The notes under the pieces are model-generated. The model saw nothing but the letters and a program-made list of their open reading frames with translations, searched no databases and was not told the origin of the DNA. Source: Streptomyces scopuliridis RB72 (GTDB taxonomy: Bacteria; Actinomycetota; Actinomycetes; Streptomycetales; Streptomycetaceae). Taken from it: a DNA stretch of 64,000 bases. Location of the stretch: contig NZ_JOEI01000005.1 of the NCBI RefSeq assembly GCF_000718095.1, forward strand, positions 372,001-436,000, in the 5' to 3' direction. Positions 33,632 through 44,868 of the stretch are shown piece after piece (within the stretch, counting starts at the first letter, position 1; every line of letters begins with the position of its first letter). Made by a program: the position numbers and the translations under genes.

Positions 33632-34480
33632 ATGGCCCCTCACTTCACGAACGGGCGCGGCACCGAGCAGCGCTTCGATGTGAACCTGTCCATCCTCTTC
33701 ACCGAGCTCCCGCTGCTGGAGCGCCCCGCCGCCGCGGCGGCGGCCGGCTTCGACGCGGTGGAGCTGTGGTGGCCCTGGACCGACACCCCCACCCCGCCGG
33801 GGGCCGAGCTCGACGCCCTGCGGAAGGCGCTCGACGACGCGGGCACCCAGCTGGTGGGGCTGAACTTCTACGCCGGACAGCTGCCGGGGCCGGACCGCGG
33901 GGCGCTCTCGGTGCCCGGCGAGGAGTCCGACCGGTTCCGCGCCAATATCGAGGTCGCGGCCGACTTCGCCGCGGCCACCGGGTGCGGGGCGCTGAACGCG
34001 CTGTACGGCAACCGCGTCGAGGGCGTCGATCCGCGGGCGCAGGACGAACTGGCTCTGGAGAACCTCGTACGGGCGGCCCGCGCGGCCGACCGGGTCGGGG
34101 CGATCCTGCTGATCGAGGCGCTCAACAAGCCGGAGTCCCCTCTCTACCCACTGGTGAGCGCCCCCTCCGCGGTCGAGGTCGTGGACAAGGTCAACGCCGC
34201 CACCGGTCTCGGCAACGCCGCGTTCCTGCTCGATCTCTACCACCTGTCGATGAACGGCGAGGACCTGAACCAGGTCATCGACCGGTACGCCGACAGGACC
34301 GGCCACGTACAGATCGCCGACAACCCGGGCCGTGGCGCGCCGGGCACCGGATCACTGCCGCTCGATGACCTCCTCGGCCGGCTGCGGAAGGCCGGGTACA
34401 CCGGCTGGGTCGGCCTGGAGTACAAGCCGGGCGACCGGCCGAGCGCCGAGTCCTTCGACTGGCTCGCCACGGGGGCCTGA
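33632..34480 (+). CDS. hyi: Hydroxypyruvate isomerase-like TIM-barrel enzyme
   Basis: This 282-residue enzyme interconverts hydroxypyruvate and tartronate semialdehyde. The barrel motifs are NLSILFTELPLLERPAAAAAAGFDAVELWWP near residue 20, LIEALNKPESPLYPL with the metal-binding Glu near 168, LLDLYHLSMNGEDL near 205 and HVQIADNPGRGAPGTGSL near 230, as in E. coli Hyi. It heads a plus-strand pair with tartronate semialdehyde reductase. Gcl faces it from the other side. The upstream boxes indicate AllR-type control. Confidence 0.92.
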   Translation: MAPHFTNGRGTEQRFDVNLSILFTELPLLERPAAAAAAGFDAVELWWPWTDTPTPPGAELDALRKALDDAGTQLVGLNFYAGQLPGPDRGALSVPGEESDRFRANIEVAADFAAATGCGALNALYGNRVEGVDPRAQDELALENLVRAARAADRVGAILLIEALNKPESPLYPLVSAPSAVEVVDKVNAATGLGNAAFLLDLYHLSMNGEDLNQVIDRYADRTGHVQIADNPGRGAPGTGSLPLDDLLGRLRKAGYTGWVGLEYKPGDRPSAESFDWLATGA

Positions 34481-34578
34481 CCGGCCCGACAGGGCCTGGG
34501 TCCCCGACCGCCGGCCCGCCAACTGACCTTATTCACGCGCGTGTTGTGATGTGCGCGGGTATCGAAAGAGGCACCCTG

Positions 34579-35469
34579 ATGAGTAATCTCCCCACGATCG
34601 CGTGGATCGGCCTCGGCATCATGGGCTCCCCCATGTCCGAGAATCTGATCAAGGCCGGCTACTCCGTGACCGGCTTCACGCTGGAGCGGGACAAGCTGGA
34701 CCGGCTGGCCGCGGCCGGTGGTACGGCCGCCGGCTCGATCGCCGAGGCGGTACGGGACGCCGATGTGATCGTCACGATGGTGCCCGCCTCCCCGCAGGTC
34801 GAGGCCATCGCGTACGGAGAGAACGGCATCCTCGCGCACGCCCGGTCCGGCGCGCTGCTGATCGACATGTCGTCCATCACCCCGCAGACGTCGGTGGATC
34901 TGGCGAAGAACGCGGCCGAGAAGGGTATCCGTGTGCTGGACGCCCCGGTCTCCGGCGGCGAGGCCGGCGCCGTCGAGGCGGTCCTCTCCATCATGGTCGG
35001 CGGCGAACAGGCCGACTTCGACGAGGCCAAGCCGCTGCTGGACGCGCTCGGCAAGACCATCGTGCTGTGCGGGCCGCACGGCTCGGGGCAGACGGTGAAG
35101 GCCGCCAACCAGCTGATCGTGGCGGTGAACATCCAGGCGTGCGCCGAGGCCGTGGTCTTCCTGGAGAAGTCCGGTGTGGACCTCGCCGCGGCGCTGGACG
35201 TCCTCAACGGCGGGCTGGCCGGATCGACCGTGCTGACCCGCAAGAAGGACAACTTCCTCAACCGCGACTTCAAGCCCGGCTTCCGGATCGATCTGCACCA
35301 CAAGGACATGGGCATCGTCACCGACGCCGCGCGCGATGTGGGCGCCGCGCTCCCCGTGGGCGCCATCGTGGCCCAACTCGTCGCCTCCCTGCGCGCGCAG
35401 GGCGACGGCGGGCTCGACCACTCCGCGCTGCTGCGCTCGGTCGAGCGCCTCTCCGGTACCGAGGTCTGA
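34579..35469 (+). CDS. Tartronate semialdehyde reductase (2-hydroxy-3-oxopropionate reductase)
   Basis: This 296-residue member of the beta-hydroxyacid dehydrogenase family reduces tartronate semialdehyde, the Gcl product, to D-glycerate. Features are an NAD(P) fold AWIGLGIMGSPMSENLIKAGY at residues 8-28, the substrate-binding DAPVSGGEAGAVE near 118, the catalytic Lys in GQTVKAANQLI near 170, and KDMGIVTDAARDVGAALPVG near 240. The ATG at 34579 has AAAGAGG upstream. Probably co-transcribed with hyi, 98 nt before it. Confidence 0.94.
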   Translation: MSNLPTIAWIGLGIMGSPMSENLIKAGYSVTGFTLERDKLDRLAAAGGTAAGSIAEAVRDADVIVTMVPASPQVEAIAYGENGILAHARSGALLIDMSSITPQTSVDLAKNAAEKGIRVLDAPVSGGEAGAVEAVLSIMVGGEQADFDEAKPLLDALGKTIVLCGPHGSGQTVKAANQLIVAVNIQACAEAVVFLEKSGVDLAAALDVLNGGLAGSTVLTRKKDNFLNRDFKPGFRIDLHHKDMGIVTDAARDVGAALPVGAIVAQLVASLRAQGDGGLDHSALLRSVERLSGTEV

Positions 35470-35589
35470 GACCGGCTCCCCCTGAACTCCGGGCAGCGGT
35501 GGCGCTGACACCTGTCCTGTCGCGCCCAGGCGCCGCCGCGGCCCGGAAACCCCTCCTGCTGCTGAGGGAACCCAATGAACCAATGAGCC

Positions 35590-35626
35590 ACGCACGGGAG
35601 ATGACGGGAGGTCAGCTCCCGTGCGT
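35590..35626 (+). terminator. Hairpin downstream of the reductase gene
   Basis: ACGCACGGGAG (35590-35600) pairs perfectly with CTCCCGTGCGT (35616-35626) around a 15-nt loop, 121 nt after the stop codon. Confidence 0.5.
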
Positions 35627-35834
35627 CAGTCCCGTACCACCGGACCCGTATGAGGGGTGGCCGGCGGTACGGGGCAGCGAGAGGACCGCGGCGGCGAGCG
35701 AGCCAGTGCGGTGGTGAAGGGAACGGCAGTCCTTCTCGACCTGAGGGAAGGGCCGCGCGTCTCCCGTCGCCGCCGCCGCGGTCCCACTTTCGCGTGCCCG
35801 GTACCCGGCACACGCGCGGGCGGACGCGACAGAG

Positions 35835-35866
35835 GGCCCCGCACCGGATCGCTCCGGTGCGGGGCC
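35835..35866. terminator. 14-bp hairpin terminator
   Basis: GGCCCCGCACCGGA and TCCGGTGCGGGGCC form a perfect 14-bp stem with a 4-nt loop (TCGC). It is downstream of gcl on the minus strand and can also stop plus-strand transcription. Confidence 0.7.
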
Positions 35867-35867
35867 T

Positions 35868-35932
35868 GGACGAGTAAGTCCGAAGCAGCGTCGTCCGCCC
35901 CTGGGCAGACGGGACTTCGGACTTACTCGTCC
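35868..35932. repeat. 18-bp inverted repeat next to the gcl stop
   Basis: GGACGAGTAAGTCCGAAG (35868-35885) is perfectly mirrored at 35915-35932 with a 29-nt loop. It lies 19 nt beyond the gcl stop. It is either a second terminator or a small inverted-repeat element. The arm itself contains a shorter GGAC/GTCC symmetry. Confidence 0.65.
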
Positions 35933-35951
35933 AACTGCCGCCGGGTCGGGG

Positions 35952-37730
<1,779 letters not shown>

Positions 37731-37789
37731 GAAGTGCTCCTGCTTCGGCCGGCGGATCAGAGCTCTGTCGCGCCACCTGAGAGCGCCAA

Positions 37790-37825
37790 TTCCGTGATGC
37801 GGAAATTTAGTTCTGCTATACGGAA
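37790..37825. promoter_or_regulatory. Tandem AllR-type boxes upstream of gcl
   Basis: TTCCGTGATGCGGAA (37790-37804) and TTCTGCTATACGGAA (37811-37825) are 21 bp apart start to start, about two helical turns. They are the best matches to the shared TTCCGC-NAT-GCGGAA-like consensus and lie 60-95 nt upstream of the start codon. Confidence 0.65.
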
Positions 37826-37919
37826 TCAAATCTAGGGTCCTCGCGGTGCGACGTCAAGGGATGGCCGAAGACCCTCGCCCACGACCCGGCCTTGGTGGAC
37901 GATGAGCGGGGAGGTCGTG

Positions 37920-38711
37920 ATGGGAGAGGGCGTTTCGGTGTGCTGCCCGTCGTGCGGCAGCCGCCATACGTTGACGGCGTCGGCCTATCCGTGCGCGTGC
38001 GGGGCTCCGGTGGCACCGACGCTGCCCGGGGACGCCCGGGTGGAGACGGTCACCCGGCGCGCCTGGGCGGACGAGTGGGTGACGGTCCGCTGTACGGCCT
38101 GCGCGCGCGAGGACCAGTGGCCGCGGCCGGAGCTGGGCTGCCCGTGCGGGGCGATGCTGCGGATCGCGGTGGAGCCGGTGACACCCGATACGGCGGCGGC
38201 CGGGGAACCAGCCCCGGAGCGGCCCGCATCGGAGCCGCCCACCGCCGGGCGCCCGGCGCATATCCCGCTGCCCCGGACCGCCGCCTCGCCGCGCCCCGGG
38301 TTCCGCCCGGTGACGATCCGTACGGCCCAGGACGCGGTGACCACGGCCGCGCTCTATCTGCGCTGGCTCGGCTTCAAGAGCGTTGTCGAGTCCGTCGAGC
38401 CCGGGGAGCCGACGGCGCCGGGTAGCAGCATGCCCGGTAGCGGCACGCCCGGTGTCGGTCTGCGCGGACCCGATGTGGTCGCCCGGGTCGACCCGACCAC
38501 CGGCCCGGCGTCCCTCCGCTCCGTCGAGTGCCTCTGGCTCAACGGCATGAACGCGTCGGCGACGAGCGTGTACTTCTCCCTCGCGGGGTACGCGGACGAC
38601 GCCCGCGCCCGCGCGGACGATCTACGTCTCCCGCTCTTCGTCCTGGATCTCACGGGCGCGCCGCAGCCCGTCAACGGCCCGGCGGACGAACTGGTCTCGT
38701 CGGGGGCGTAA
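37920..38711 (+). CDS. Zinc-ribbon protein with possible Mrr-like C-terminal domain
   Basis: The product has 263 residues and no established function. Two Cys-rich units open it: CCPSCGSRHTL...YPCACG (residues 8-29) and VRCTACARED...LGCPCG (residues 55-77), likely zinc ribbons. A proline-rich linker (90-130) leads to a C-terminal domain: QDAVTTAALYLRWLGFKSVV, GPDVVARVD, SVECLW and DDLRLPLFVLDLTG. That order resembles the Mrr/PD-(D/E)xK nuclease fold, but the usual catalytic Lys after Glu is not evident. ATG 37920 has a GGGGAGG site; ATG 37902 is an alternative. Confidence 0.6.
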   Translation: MGEGVSVCCPSCGSRHTLTASAYPCACGAPVAPTLPGDARVETVTRRAWADEWVTVRCTACAREDQWPRPELGCPCGAMLRIAVEPVTPDTAAAGEPAPERPASEPPTAGRPAHIPLPRTAASPRPGFRPVTIRTAQDAVTTAALYLRWLGFKSVVESVEPGEPTAPGSSMPGSGTPGVGLRGPDVVARVDPTTGPASLRSVECLWLNGMNASATSVYFSLAGYADDARARADDLRLPLFVLDLTGAPQPVNGPADELVSSGA

Positions 38712-38758
38712 TCCGGGAGGAGCGGCGGGAAGAACGGCGGGAGGAGCGGCGGAACCGA

Positions 38759-40396
38759 TCAGGCCCCCGAAGGGCCCGAGAACCGCTCGCGCAGCTCGAT
38801 CTTCCGCACCTTCCCGCTCACCGTCATCGGGAACTCGGCCACGATCTCCACCCGGCGCGGGATCTTGTAGTGCGCGAGCCGTTCCCGGCAGTACGACACG
38901 ATGTCCTCCAGCGCCGGCGGATCGGCCGGGTCGCGCGGGATCACACAGGCCAGGATCTCCTCGCCGTACTTCTCGTCGGGGACACCGACCACCTGCACGT
39001 CCGCGACCTTCGGGTGGCCGTACAGGAACTCCTCGATCTCCCGGGGCGAGACGTTCTCGCCGCCCCGGATGATCATGTCCTTGATCCGGCCGACGATCTG
39101 GGCGTAGCCGTCGTCCCGTATCACCGCCAGATCGCCGGTGTGCATCCAGCGGCCCGCGTCGATGACCTCGGCCGTGCGCTCCGGCTCGTTCCAGTAGCCG
39201 AGCATCACGCTGTAGCCCCGGGTGCACAGCTCGCCCGCCGTGCCGCGCGGCAGTGTCACCCCGCTGACCGGGTCGATCACCTTGACCTCGATATGCGGCA
39301 GGGCCCGGCCGACCGTGCCCGTACGGCGTTCCAGATTGTCGTCGCGCCGGGTCTGGGTGGAGACCGGGGAGGTCTCGGTCATGCCGTAACAGATGGAGAC
39401 CTCGGCCATGTTCATCTCGGCGACGACCCGCTTCATGACCTCCACCGGGCAGGGCGAGCCCGCCATGATGCCGGTGCGCAGCGAGGAGAGGTCGTACGAG
39501 GCGAAGTCGGGGAGGTTCAGCTCCGCGATGAACATCGTGGGGACGCCGTACAGCGAGGTGCAGCGCTCCCGCTCGACGGCGCGCAGTGTCGCCCCCGCGT
39601 CGAACGACGGTGCCGGGATGACCACGCACGCGCCGTGGGAGGTGGCGCCGAGATTGCCCATGACCATGCCGAAGCAGTGGTAGAAGGGCACCGGCAGACA
39701 GAGCCGGTCCTGTTCCGTGTAACCGACCGTCTCGCCCACGAAATAGCCGTTGTTGAGGATGTTGTGGTGGGAGAGGGTGGCGCCCTTGGGGAAGCCGGTG
39801 GTGCCCGAGGTGTACTGGATGTTGATCGGGTCGTCGCAGGACAGCCCGGCCTCGCGAGCGGCGAGCTGATCTACGGTCACTTTGCTTGCTGAGGCGAGCA
39901 GTTCTCGCCAGCTCGGGTCACCGATGTAGTGCACGGAGCGGAGTTCGGGGCAGCGCGCGCGGACCTCCTCGACGAGGGCGCGGTAGTCACTGGTCCGGTG
40001 GGCGAGGGAGGCGACGAGCACGGAGATCCCGGACTGGCGGAGCACGAACTCCACCTCGTGCGCGCGATAGGCCGGGTTGATGTTCACCATGATCGCGCCG
40101 ATCCGGGCGGTGGCGTACTGCACGAGCAGCCACTCGGGGCAGTTGACCGCCCAGATCCCGACCCGGTCGCCCTTCGCCACGCCGCGCCCGAGCAGCGCCC
40201 GTGCCAGTTCACCGACCGCCGCGCCGAACTCCGCGTAGGTCCAGCGCCGTTGGGAAGGGACATCGACCAGCGCCTCCCGGTCGGGGAAGGCGGCGATCGC
40301 GCGGTCGAGGTTGGCGCCGATCGTGTCGCCGAGCAGCGGGGTCGTGCCGGTGCCGTGTGTATACGAGTTCACCGTCGCGGCGGTCTCCGTCGTCAC
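38759..40396 (-). CDS. AMP-forming fatty acyl-CoA synthetase
   Basis: This is a 545-residue ANL-superfamily ligase. The phosphate-binding P-loop is [18 protein letters not shown] (near residue 190), ATP motif YGMTETSPV (near 325), hinge region [34 protein letters not shown] (near 425) and the C-terminal catalytic Lys in [13 protein letters not shown]. It forms acyl-CoA from a medium- or long-chain acid. The GTG/ATG start overlaps the preceding synthetase stop (4 nt), so the two are translationally coupled. Confidence 0.93.
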   Translation of the reverse strand: MTTETAATVNSYTHGTGTTPLLGDTIGANLDRAIAAFPDREALVDVPSQRRWTYAEFGAAVGELARALLGRGVAKGDRVGIWAVNCPEWLLVQYATARIGAIMVNINPAYRAHEVEFVLRQSGISVLVASLAHRTSDYRALVEEVRARCPELRSVHYIGDPSWRELLASASKVTVDQLAAREAGLSCDDPINIQYTSGTTGFPKGATLSHHNILNNGYFVGETVGYTEQDRLCLPVPFYHCFGMVMGNLGATSHGACVVIPAPSFDAGATLRAVERERCTSLYGVPTMFIAELNLPDFASYDLSSLRTGIMAGSPCPVEVMKRVVAEMNMAEVSICYGMTETSPVSTQTRRDDNLERRTGTVGRALPHIEVKVIDPVSGVTLPRGTAGELCTRGYSVMLGYWNEPERTAEVIDAGRWMHTGDLAVIRDDGYAQIVGRIKDMIIRGGENVSPREIEEFLYGHPKVADVQVVGVPDEKYGEEILACVIPRDPADPPALEDIVSYCRERLAHYKIPRRVEIVAEFPMTVSGKVRKIELRERFSGPSGA

Positions 40397-42123
40397 CGCA
40401 GGTCCCCCTCGTCGTACTCGGCGTCGGATCCCTCGGCCGTACGCTCCCGCAGCTCGATCCGGCGGATCTTCCCGGACACGGTCTTGGGCAGCTCGGCGAA
40501 CTCCAGCCGGCGCACGCGCTTGTACGGCGCGAGGACCGCCCGCGAGTGGGCGAAGATGACCTTCGCCGTGTCCGGGCCCGGCTCCCAGCCCTCGGCGAGG
40601 ACGACGTACGCCTTCGGTACGGCGAGCCGTACGGGATCGGGCGCGGGGACGACCGCGGCCTCGGCGACCGCCTCGTGCTCCAGCAGCGCGCTCTCCAGCT
40701 CGAAGGGCGAGATCTTGTAGTCACTCGCCTTGAAGACGTCGTCCCCGCGGCCGATGTACGTGATGTAGCCGTCGTCGTCGCGCGCGCCGATGTCACCGGT
40801 CCGGTAGTAGCCGCCGGCCATCGCCTCGGCCGTACGGTCGGCGTCGCCGTGATAGCCCGTCATCAGACCGACGGGACGGGCGGAGAGATCGAGCGCGATC
40901 TCGCCCTCGCGCGCGCCCGGCGCGCCGGTCACGGGGTCGAGCAGTTCGACCTTGAAGCCGGGCGTCGGCCGTCCCATGGACCCGGACTTGAGCGGCTGGC
41001 CCGGTGAATTGGCGACCTGCACGGCCGTCTCGGTCTGGCCGAAGCCGTCCCTGATCGTCACGCCCCACGCGCGCCGGACGGTCTCGATGACCTCCGGGTT
41101 GAGCGGCTCGCCCGCCGCGACGGCCTCGCGCGGTGGTGTACGCAGCTGGGACAGATCGGCCTGGATCAGCATCCGCCAGACCGTGGGCGGGGCGCAGAAG
41201 CTGGTGACGCCCGCGCCGTCCATCTCCGCCATCAGCCTGGCCGGGTCGAAGCGCGTGTAGTTGAGCAGGAAGACGGTCGCCTCGGCGTTCCAGGGGGCGA
41301 AGAGGTTGGACCAGGCGTGCTTGGCCCAGCCGGGTGAGGCGATGTTCAGATGGACATCGCCTGGCTTGAGCCCGATCCAGTACATCGTCGCGAGATGGCC
41401 GACCGGATACGAGACATGCGTGTGCTCGACCAGCTTGGGGCGGGCGGTCGTACCGGACGTGAAGTACAGCATCAGCGGATCGTCCGCGTGGGTGGGGCCG
41501 TCCGGCTCGAAGGCGGCGGACCGGGCGTACGCGTCCTCGTACGGCAGCCAGCCCTCTGGCGCGCCTTCCGGGCCGGCGCCCACCACGATCCGGGTGAAGC
41601 CGCCCGGGATCGCGTCGAACTTCCCGGTGTCCTCGGCGCGGACGATCACATGCGCGGCCCGGCCGCGTTCGATACGGTCGCGCAGATCGGCGGGGCCGAG
41701 AAGCGGCGTCGCGGGGATGACGACGGCCCGCAGCTTCATCGCGGCGAGCGCGGTCTCCCACAGCTCGACCTGGTTGCCGAGCATGACGACGACGCGGTCC
41801 TCGGCCCGTACGCCCCGCTCACGGAGCCAGTTGGCGGCGCGGTTGGAGCGGGCGGACATCTCGGCGAAGGTGACGCGGACCCGGCGGCCGTCCTCCTCGA
41901 CGATATGCAGGGCGACCCGGTCGTTGCCCCGCCCGTCCGCGCCGTCGGCGATCCGGTCGAACCAGTCCAGCGCCCAGTTGAAGCGCTCGGGACGCGGCCA
42001 GTCGAAACCGGCGTACGCCGTCGCGTAATCCTCCCGGTGCGCCAGGAGGAAGTCCCGGGCCGCCCGGAACCGCTCGGTCGGATCGGCCGGACCGTCGGCC
42101 GCCCTCGGCTGCCTTGCCGTCAT
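40393..42123 (-). CDS. AMP-forming acyl-CoA synthetase, medium-chain type
   Basis: This is a 576-residue ligase of the same superfamily but a different branch. It has an N-terminal extension ([25 protein letters not shown]) typical of acetate or medium-chain (ACSM-like) synthetases, the P-loop [20 protein letters not shown] near residue 220, [17 protein letters not shown] near 365, [19 protein letters not shown] near 455 and the final [15 protein letters not shown]ys motif. First gene of a two-synthetase operon, divergent from a LuxR regulator. Confidence 0.93.
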   Translation of the reverse strand: MTARQPRAADGPADPTERFRAARDFLLAHREDYATAYAGFDWPRPERFNWALDWFDRIADGADGRGNDRVALHIVEEDGRRVRVTFAEMSARSNRAANWLRERGVRAEDRVVVMLGNQVELWETALAAMKLRAVVIPATPLLGPADLRDRIERGRAAHVIVRAEDTGKFDAIPGGFTRIVVGAGPEGAPEGWLPYEDAYARSAAFEPDGPTHADDPLMLYFTSGTTARPKLVEHTHVSYPVGHLATMYWIGLKPGDVHLNIASPGWAKHAWSNLFAPWNAEATVFLLNYTRFDPARLMAEMDGAGVTSFCAPPTVWRMLIQADLSQLRTPPREAVAAGEPLNPEVIETVRRAWGVTIRDGFGQTETAVQVANSPGQPLKSGSMGRPTPGFKVELLDPVTGAPGAREGEIALDLSARPVGLMTGYHGDADRTAEAMAGGYYRTGDIGARDDDGYITYIGRGDDVFKASDYKISPFELESALLEHEAVAEAAVVPAPDPVRLAVPKAYVVLAEGWEPGPDTAKVIFAHSRAVLAPYKRVRRLEFAELPKTVSGKIRRIELRERTAEGSDAEYDEGDLR

Positions 42124-42229
42124 GTGTCCTCCTCATTGCCGGACCGCTCTCTGACATCGTGTAATCAGTGACGTGGGTCTCACCACCCCCGGATGGGGGT
42201 GAGGGGCCGTGGCGACGGGAGGAAGAGGC

Positions 42230-43084
42230 GTGGCCGAACCGGTCGAGGCGGTGGAGATGCGGGCCGCGCTGCTGCGGCTGCGCAGGACGACCGGGCTGCC
42301 GGTGGCGTTCGGCGGGCTGCTGCACGAGGCGGGACGGATGGACATCGCCGAGCTGAACGGCGCGTCGACGGGCGCGCTGCGCGGCCTGGCGATCTCCGCC
42401 GGCAACGGTCTGGGCGGCAAGTCCATCGCGCTGTCCCGGCCGTGCGCGGTGACCGACTACCGGGTGGCACGGCACATCAGCCATGAGTACGACGCGGCGG
42501 TGGCGGCGGAGGGCCTGCGCTCGGTGCTCGCGGTGCCGGTGGTCGTACGGCGCACGGTGCGCGGGGTGCTGTACGGAGCCCTGCGCAGCGCCCTGCCGAT
42601 CGGCGAACGCACCTTCGACGCGGCGGTCGCCGCCGCGCGGGACGTGGAACAGGCGCTGGTCGTACGGGACGAGGTACGGCGGCTGCTCAGCGTGAGCCGC
42701 GAGCCCACGCCCGGCCCGGCGGCCTGGGAGGAGGTCCGCGCGGCCCACAGCGAACTGCGGGCGCTGGCGCCGCGCGTCGTCGACGCGGAGCTGCGCGCGG
42801 AACTGCTCGCCGTCTGCGGGCGGCTGGCGGGCGCGTCGGACCCGATCGGCGCGTCCGGCCCGGCGGGCGGCGCGCCGCGCCTGGCCCCGGTCGCGCTGGC
42901 ACCGCGCGAGGTGGACGTGCTGACCTGCGTCGCGTCGGGGTCGACCAACGCGACGGCGGCCGAACTGCTCGGACTGCGGCCGGAGACGGTGAAGGGCTAT
43001 CTGCGCTCGGCGATGCGCAAACTGGGCACGCACACGCGGCTGGAGGCGGTGGTGGCGGCGCGCCGGGCGGGCCTGCTGCCCTGA
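42230..43084 (+). CDS. GAF-like sensor with LuxR-type DNA-binding domain
   Basis: The product has 284 residues. An N-terminal GAF-like domain (residues 10-150; LPVAFGGLL, GLGGKSIALSRP, LRSVLAVPVVVRRTVRGVLYG) precedes a C-terminal LuxR helix-turn-helix: ALAPREVDVLTCVASGSTNATAAELLGLRPETVKGYLRSAMRKLGTHTR. It is divergent from the acyl-CoA synthetase pair with about 106 nt between, and probably regulates it (inference). The GTG at 42230 has a GGGAGG site 7 nt upstream. The GTG at 42209 is a second possibility. Confidence 0.85.
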   Translation: MAEPVEAVEMRAALLRLRRTTGLPVAFGGLLHEAGRMDIAELNGASTGALRGLAISAGNGLGGKSIALSRPCAVTDYRVARHISHEYDAAVAAEGLRSVLAVPVVVRRTVRGVLYGALRSALPIGERTFDAAVAAARDVEQALVVRDEVRRLLSVSREPTPGPAAWEEVRAAHSELRALAPRVVDAELRAELLAVCGRLAGASDPIGASGPAGGAPRLAPVALAPREVDVLTCVASGSTNATAAELLGLRPETVKGYLRSAMRKLGTHTRLEAVVAARRAGLLP

Positions 43085-43176
43085 CCTCCCCGGCGTGGAT
43101 ACTCGCCGCATGGGCCTGGCACCGTCCTCGGCGTTCGGGTCAGACTGTGCCCGCACATGTGAGTGGAGGTACGGAC

Positions 43177-43821
43177 ATGGTGTCCACGGACCGTTTCCTG
43201 GCATTCGCCGCGATGTCCCTGCTGGTGATCGTGATCCCAGGGCCGAGCGTGCTGTTCGTGATCGGCCGCGCGCTGGCGCATGGCCGGCGCACGGCGATGG
43301 CGACGGTGCTGGGCAATGTGATCGGCTCGTACGCCCTGGTGGTGGCGGTCGCGCTGGGGATCGGCGCGCTCGTCGAACGGTCGGTGACCGTCTTCCTCGC
43401 GGTGAAGCTGGCGGGCGCGGCATATCTGGTGTTCCTGGGCGTGCAGGCGTTCCGGCACCGCAAGGACATGCGCGCCGCGGCCATGTCGGCGCCCGCGGGT
43501 CCGGCGCGCGGTGATCTCCGTACCGTCGGTGACGGCTTTGTCGTGGGGATCACCAATCCGAAAGGTGTGGTGTTCTTCGCGGCCGTCCTGCCGCAGTTCG
43601 TGGACCACTCGGCAGGCCGGCTGCCCGTACAGATGCTGCTGCTCGGGCTGGTACCGATCGGCATCGGTCTTGTCACGGACACGCTGTGGGGGCTGGGCGC
43701 GGCAGCGGCGCGCACCTGGTTCGCCCGCTCGGAGCGGCGGCTGTCGGCCGTGGGCGGCGCGGGCGGCTGCGCGATGATCGGGCTCGGCGTGACGGTCGCG
43801 GTGACGGGCCGCGCGGACTGA
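43177..43821 (+). CDS. LysE-family amino acid exporter
   Basis: This 214-residue inner-membrane protein has about six helices and the family's N-terminal LAFAAMSLLVIVIPGPSVLFVIGRALAHGRR (GPS motif). FVVGITNPKGVVFFAAVLPQF near residue 125 is also characteristic. The ATG at 43177 has GGAGG 8 nt upstream. It presumably exports amino acids or their derivatives. The substrate is not readable. It lies downstream of the LuxR gene but is probably a separate unit. Confidence 0.9.
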   Translation: MVSTDRFLAFAAMSLLVIVIPGPSVLFVIGRALAHGRRTAMATVLGNVIGSYALVVAVALGIGALVERSVTVFLAVKLAGAAYLVFLGVQAFRHRKDMRAAAMSAPAGPARGDLRTVGDGFVVGITNPKGVVFFAAVLPQFVDHSAGRLPVQMLLLGLVPIGIGLVTDTLWGLGAAAARTWFARSERRLSAVGGAGGCAMIGLGVTVAVTGRAD

Positions 43822-43845
43822 GCGGGTTCGAGCGGGTCCTTCCCG

Positions 43846-43923
43846 TATGGCACGTCGCGGTGTGGCAGGGCGCGGTGTGGCACGGCGCGGTGTGGCACGG
43901 CGCGGTGTGGCACGGCGCGGCGC
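43846..43923. repeat. 15-bp tandem repeat
   Basis: Four near-perfect copies of GTGTGGCACGGCGCG follow a more degenerate ATGGCACGTCGCG copy. The array lies between the LysE gene and the SAV_915 gene in a non-coding stretch. The function is unknown. Confidence 0.8.
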
Positions 43924-44047
43924 CAGGGTCGCGTCAAAATGAGGTCTCCCCAGGTCAACGCCGCGTTATGGCCCGGCCATCTCGCCCTGCCCGGGGCATA
44001 GCTTCCAGGTGTCAGAAAAGCTCGACAGACTCCCCTGGGAGGACACC

Positions 44048-44449
44048 ATGGAGCGCCTCGTACCCGAGGACGCGGACGGCGGCTCGGACCCCGCCCCGGC
44101 CGCGGACCCCGACGCCGACCCCGACGAACGCCGGACGGCCGGGCCGCTGTACGTACCCGTACGGCTCGGCTCGGCCGGCGGCCACCAGCTGCGGTTCGCA
44201 CGCACGCCACTCGGCGCGCGGACCGCGATCGGCTTCACCAGCAGCCAGCGGCTGACGGCCGTCCTCGGTGAGGGGCAGGCGTGGATCAGGCTCGCGGAGC
44301 CCGCGCTGCGCGCACTCGCCGAACCACTCGGCGCGGCCCTTGTCACCGTGGACCCGCAGCTGACCGCTCCCGCCATCGGCGGGCGGCCCTCGGCGGCCGG
44401 GCCCTGTGCCCGGCGCGCCCTGGAGCTGCCGGAGGCGATGGCCGTATGA
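44048..44449 (+). CDS. SAV_915-family protein
   Basis: This 133-residue protein belongs to an actinobacterial family named after an S. avermitilis gene. An acidic, Asp/Pro-rich N-terminus (residues 7-33) precedes a small SseB-like domain: GPLYVPVRLGSAGGHQLRFARTPLG, GFTSSQRLTAVLGEGQAWIRLAEPALRALAEPLG and VTVDPQLTAP. The function is unknown. A GGGAGG ribosome site precedes the ATG. Its stop overlaps the start of the truncated decarboxylase gene (ATGA), so the two were an operon. Confidence 0.8.
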   Translation: MERLVPEDADGGSDPAPAADPDADPDERRTAGPLYVPVRLGSAGGHQLRFARTPLGARTAIGFTSSQRLTAVLGEGQAWIRLAEPALRALAEPLGAALVTVDPQLTAPAIGGRPSAAGPCARRALELPEAMAV

Positions 44450-44848
44450 CCGCCGAACCTCTGCTGCTGGTCGGCGAGTTGAACACACCGACGGTCTGGC
44501 CCGCGTCCGCCGCCCTCGCCCCCGGCGGTGATATCGCGGTGGCCAGGGTCTCCCTCGCGGAGCTGGCCGAGCGCTACGGCACCCCCGCGTATGTCCTGGA
44601 CGAGGACGAGGTACGGGCCCGTGCGCGGGCCTGGCGCCGGGCGCTGCCCGACGCCGAGATCGTCTACGCGGCCAAGGCGTTCCTGTGCCGCGCCGTCGTC
44701 GACTGGATGGAGCAGGAGGGGCTCGGTCTCGATGTCTGCTCGGCGGGCGAACTGGAGCTGGCCGCCACCCGCGGCTTCCCGCCCGAGCGGATCGTGCTGC
44801 ACGGCAACGCCAAATCCCCGCAGGACCTGAGGACCGCGCTGCGCCTCT
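44446..44848 (+). pseudogene. Diaminopimelate decarboxylase-like gene, truncated at its 3' part
   Basis: About 134 N-terminal codons of a PLP-dependent decarboxylase are present: ELAERYGTPAYVLDEDEVRA, then VYAAKAFLCRAVVDWMEQEG with the PLP-binding Lys, LDVCSAGELELAATRGFP and LHGNAKSPQDLRTALRL. A full enzyme has about 450 residues. At about 44848 the similarity stops and sequence of a TetR gene reading the other way begins. The frame continues only by chance. The missing remainder is not found in the window, so it was lost by deletion or insertion. Confidence 0.8.
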
Positions 44849-44868
44849 TTTCCGGATTAAGAAAACGA

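Larger units (their letters stand above)
35470..35951. other. 482-nt convergent spacer between the reductase gene and gcl
   Basis: No gene is supported. It holds three strong hairpins (35590-35626, 35835-35866, 35868-35932), listed separately. Confidence 0.6.

Noticed and set aside
43846..43923. 15-bp array considered as a CRISPR
   Set aside because: The units are contiguous with no spacers and no cas genes are nearby.
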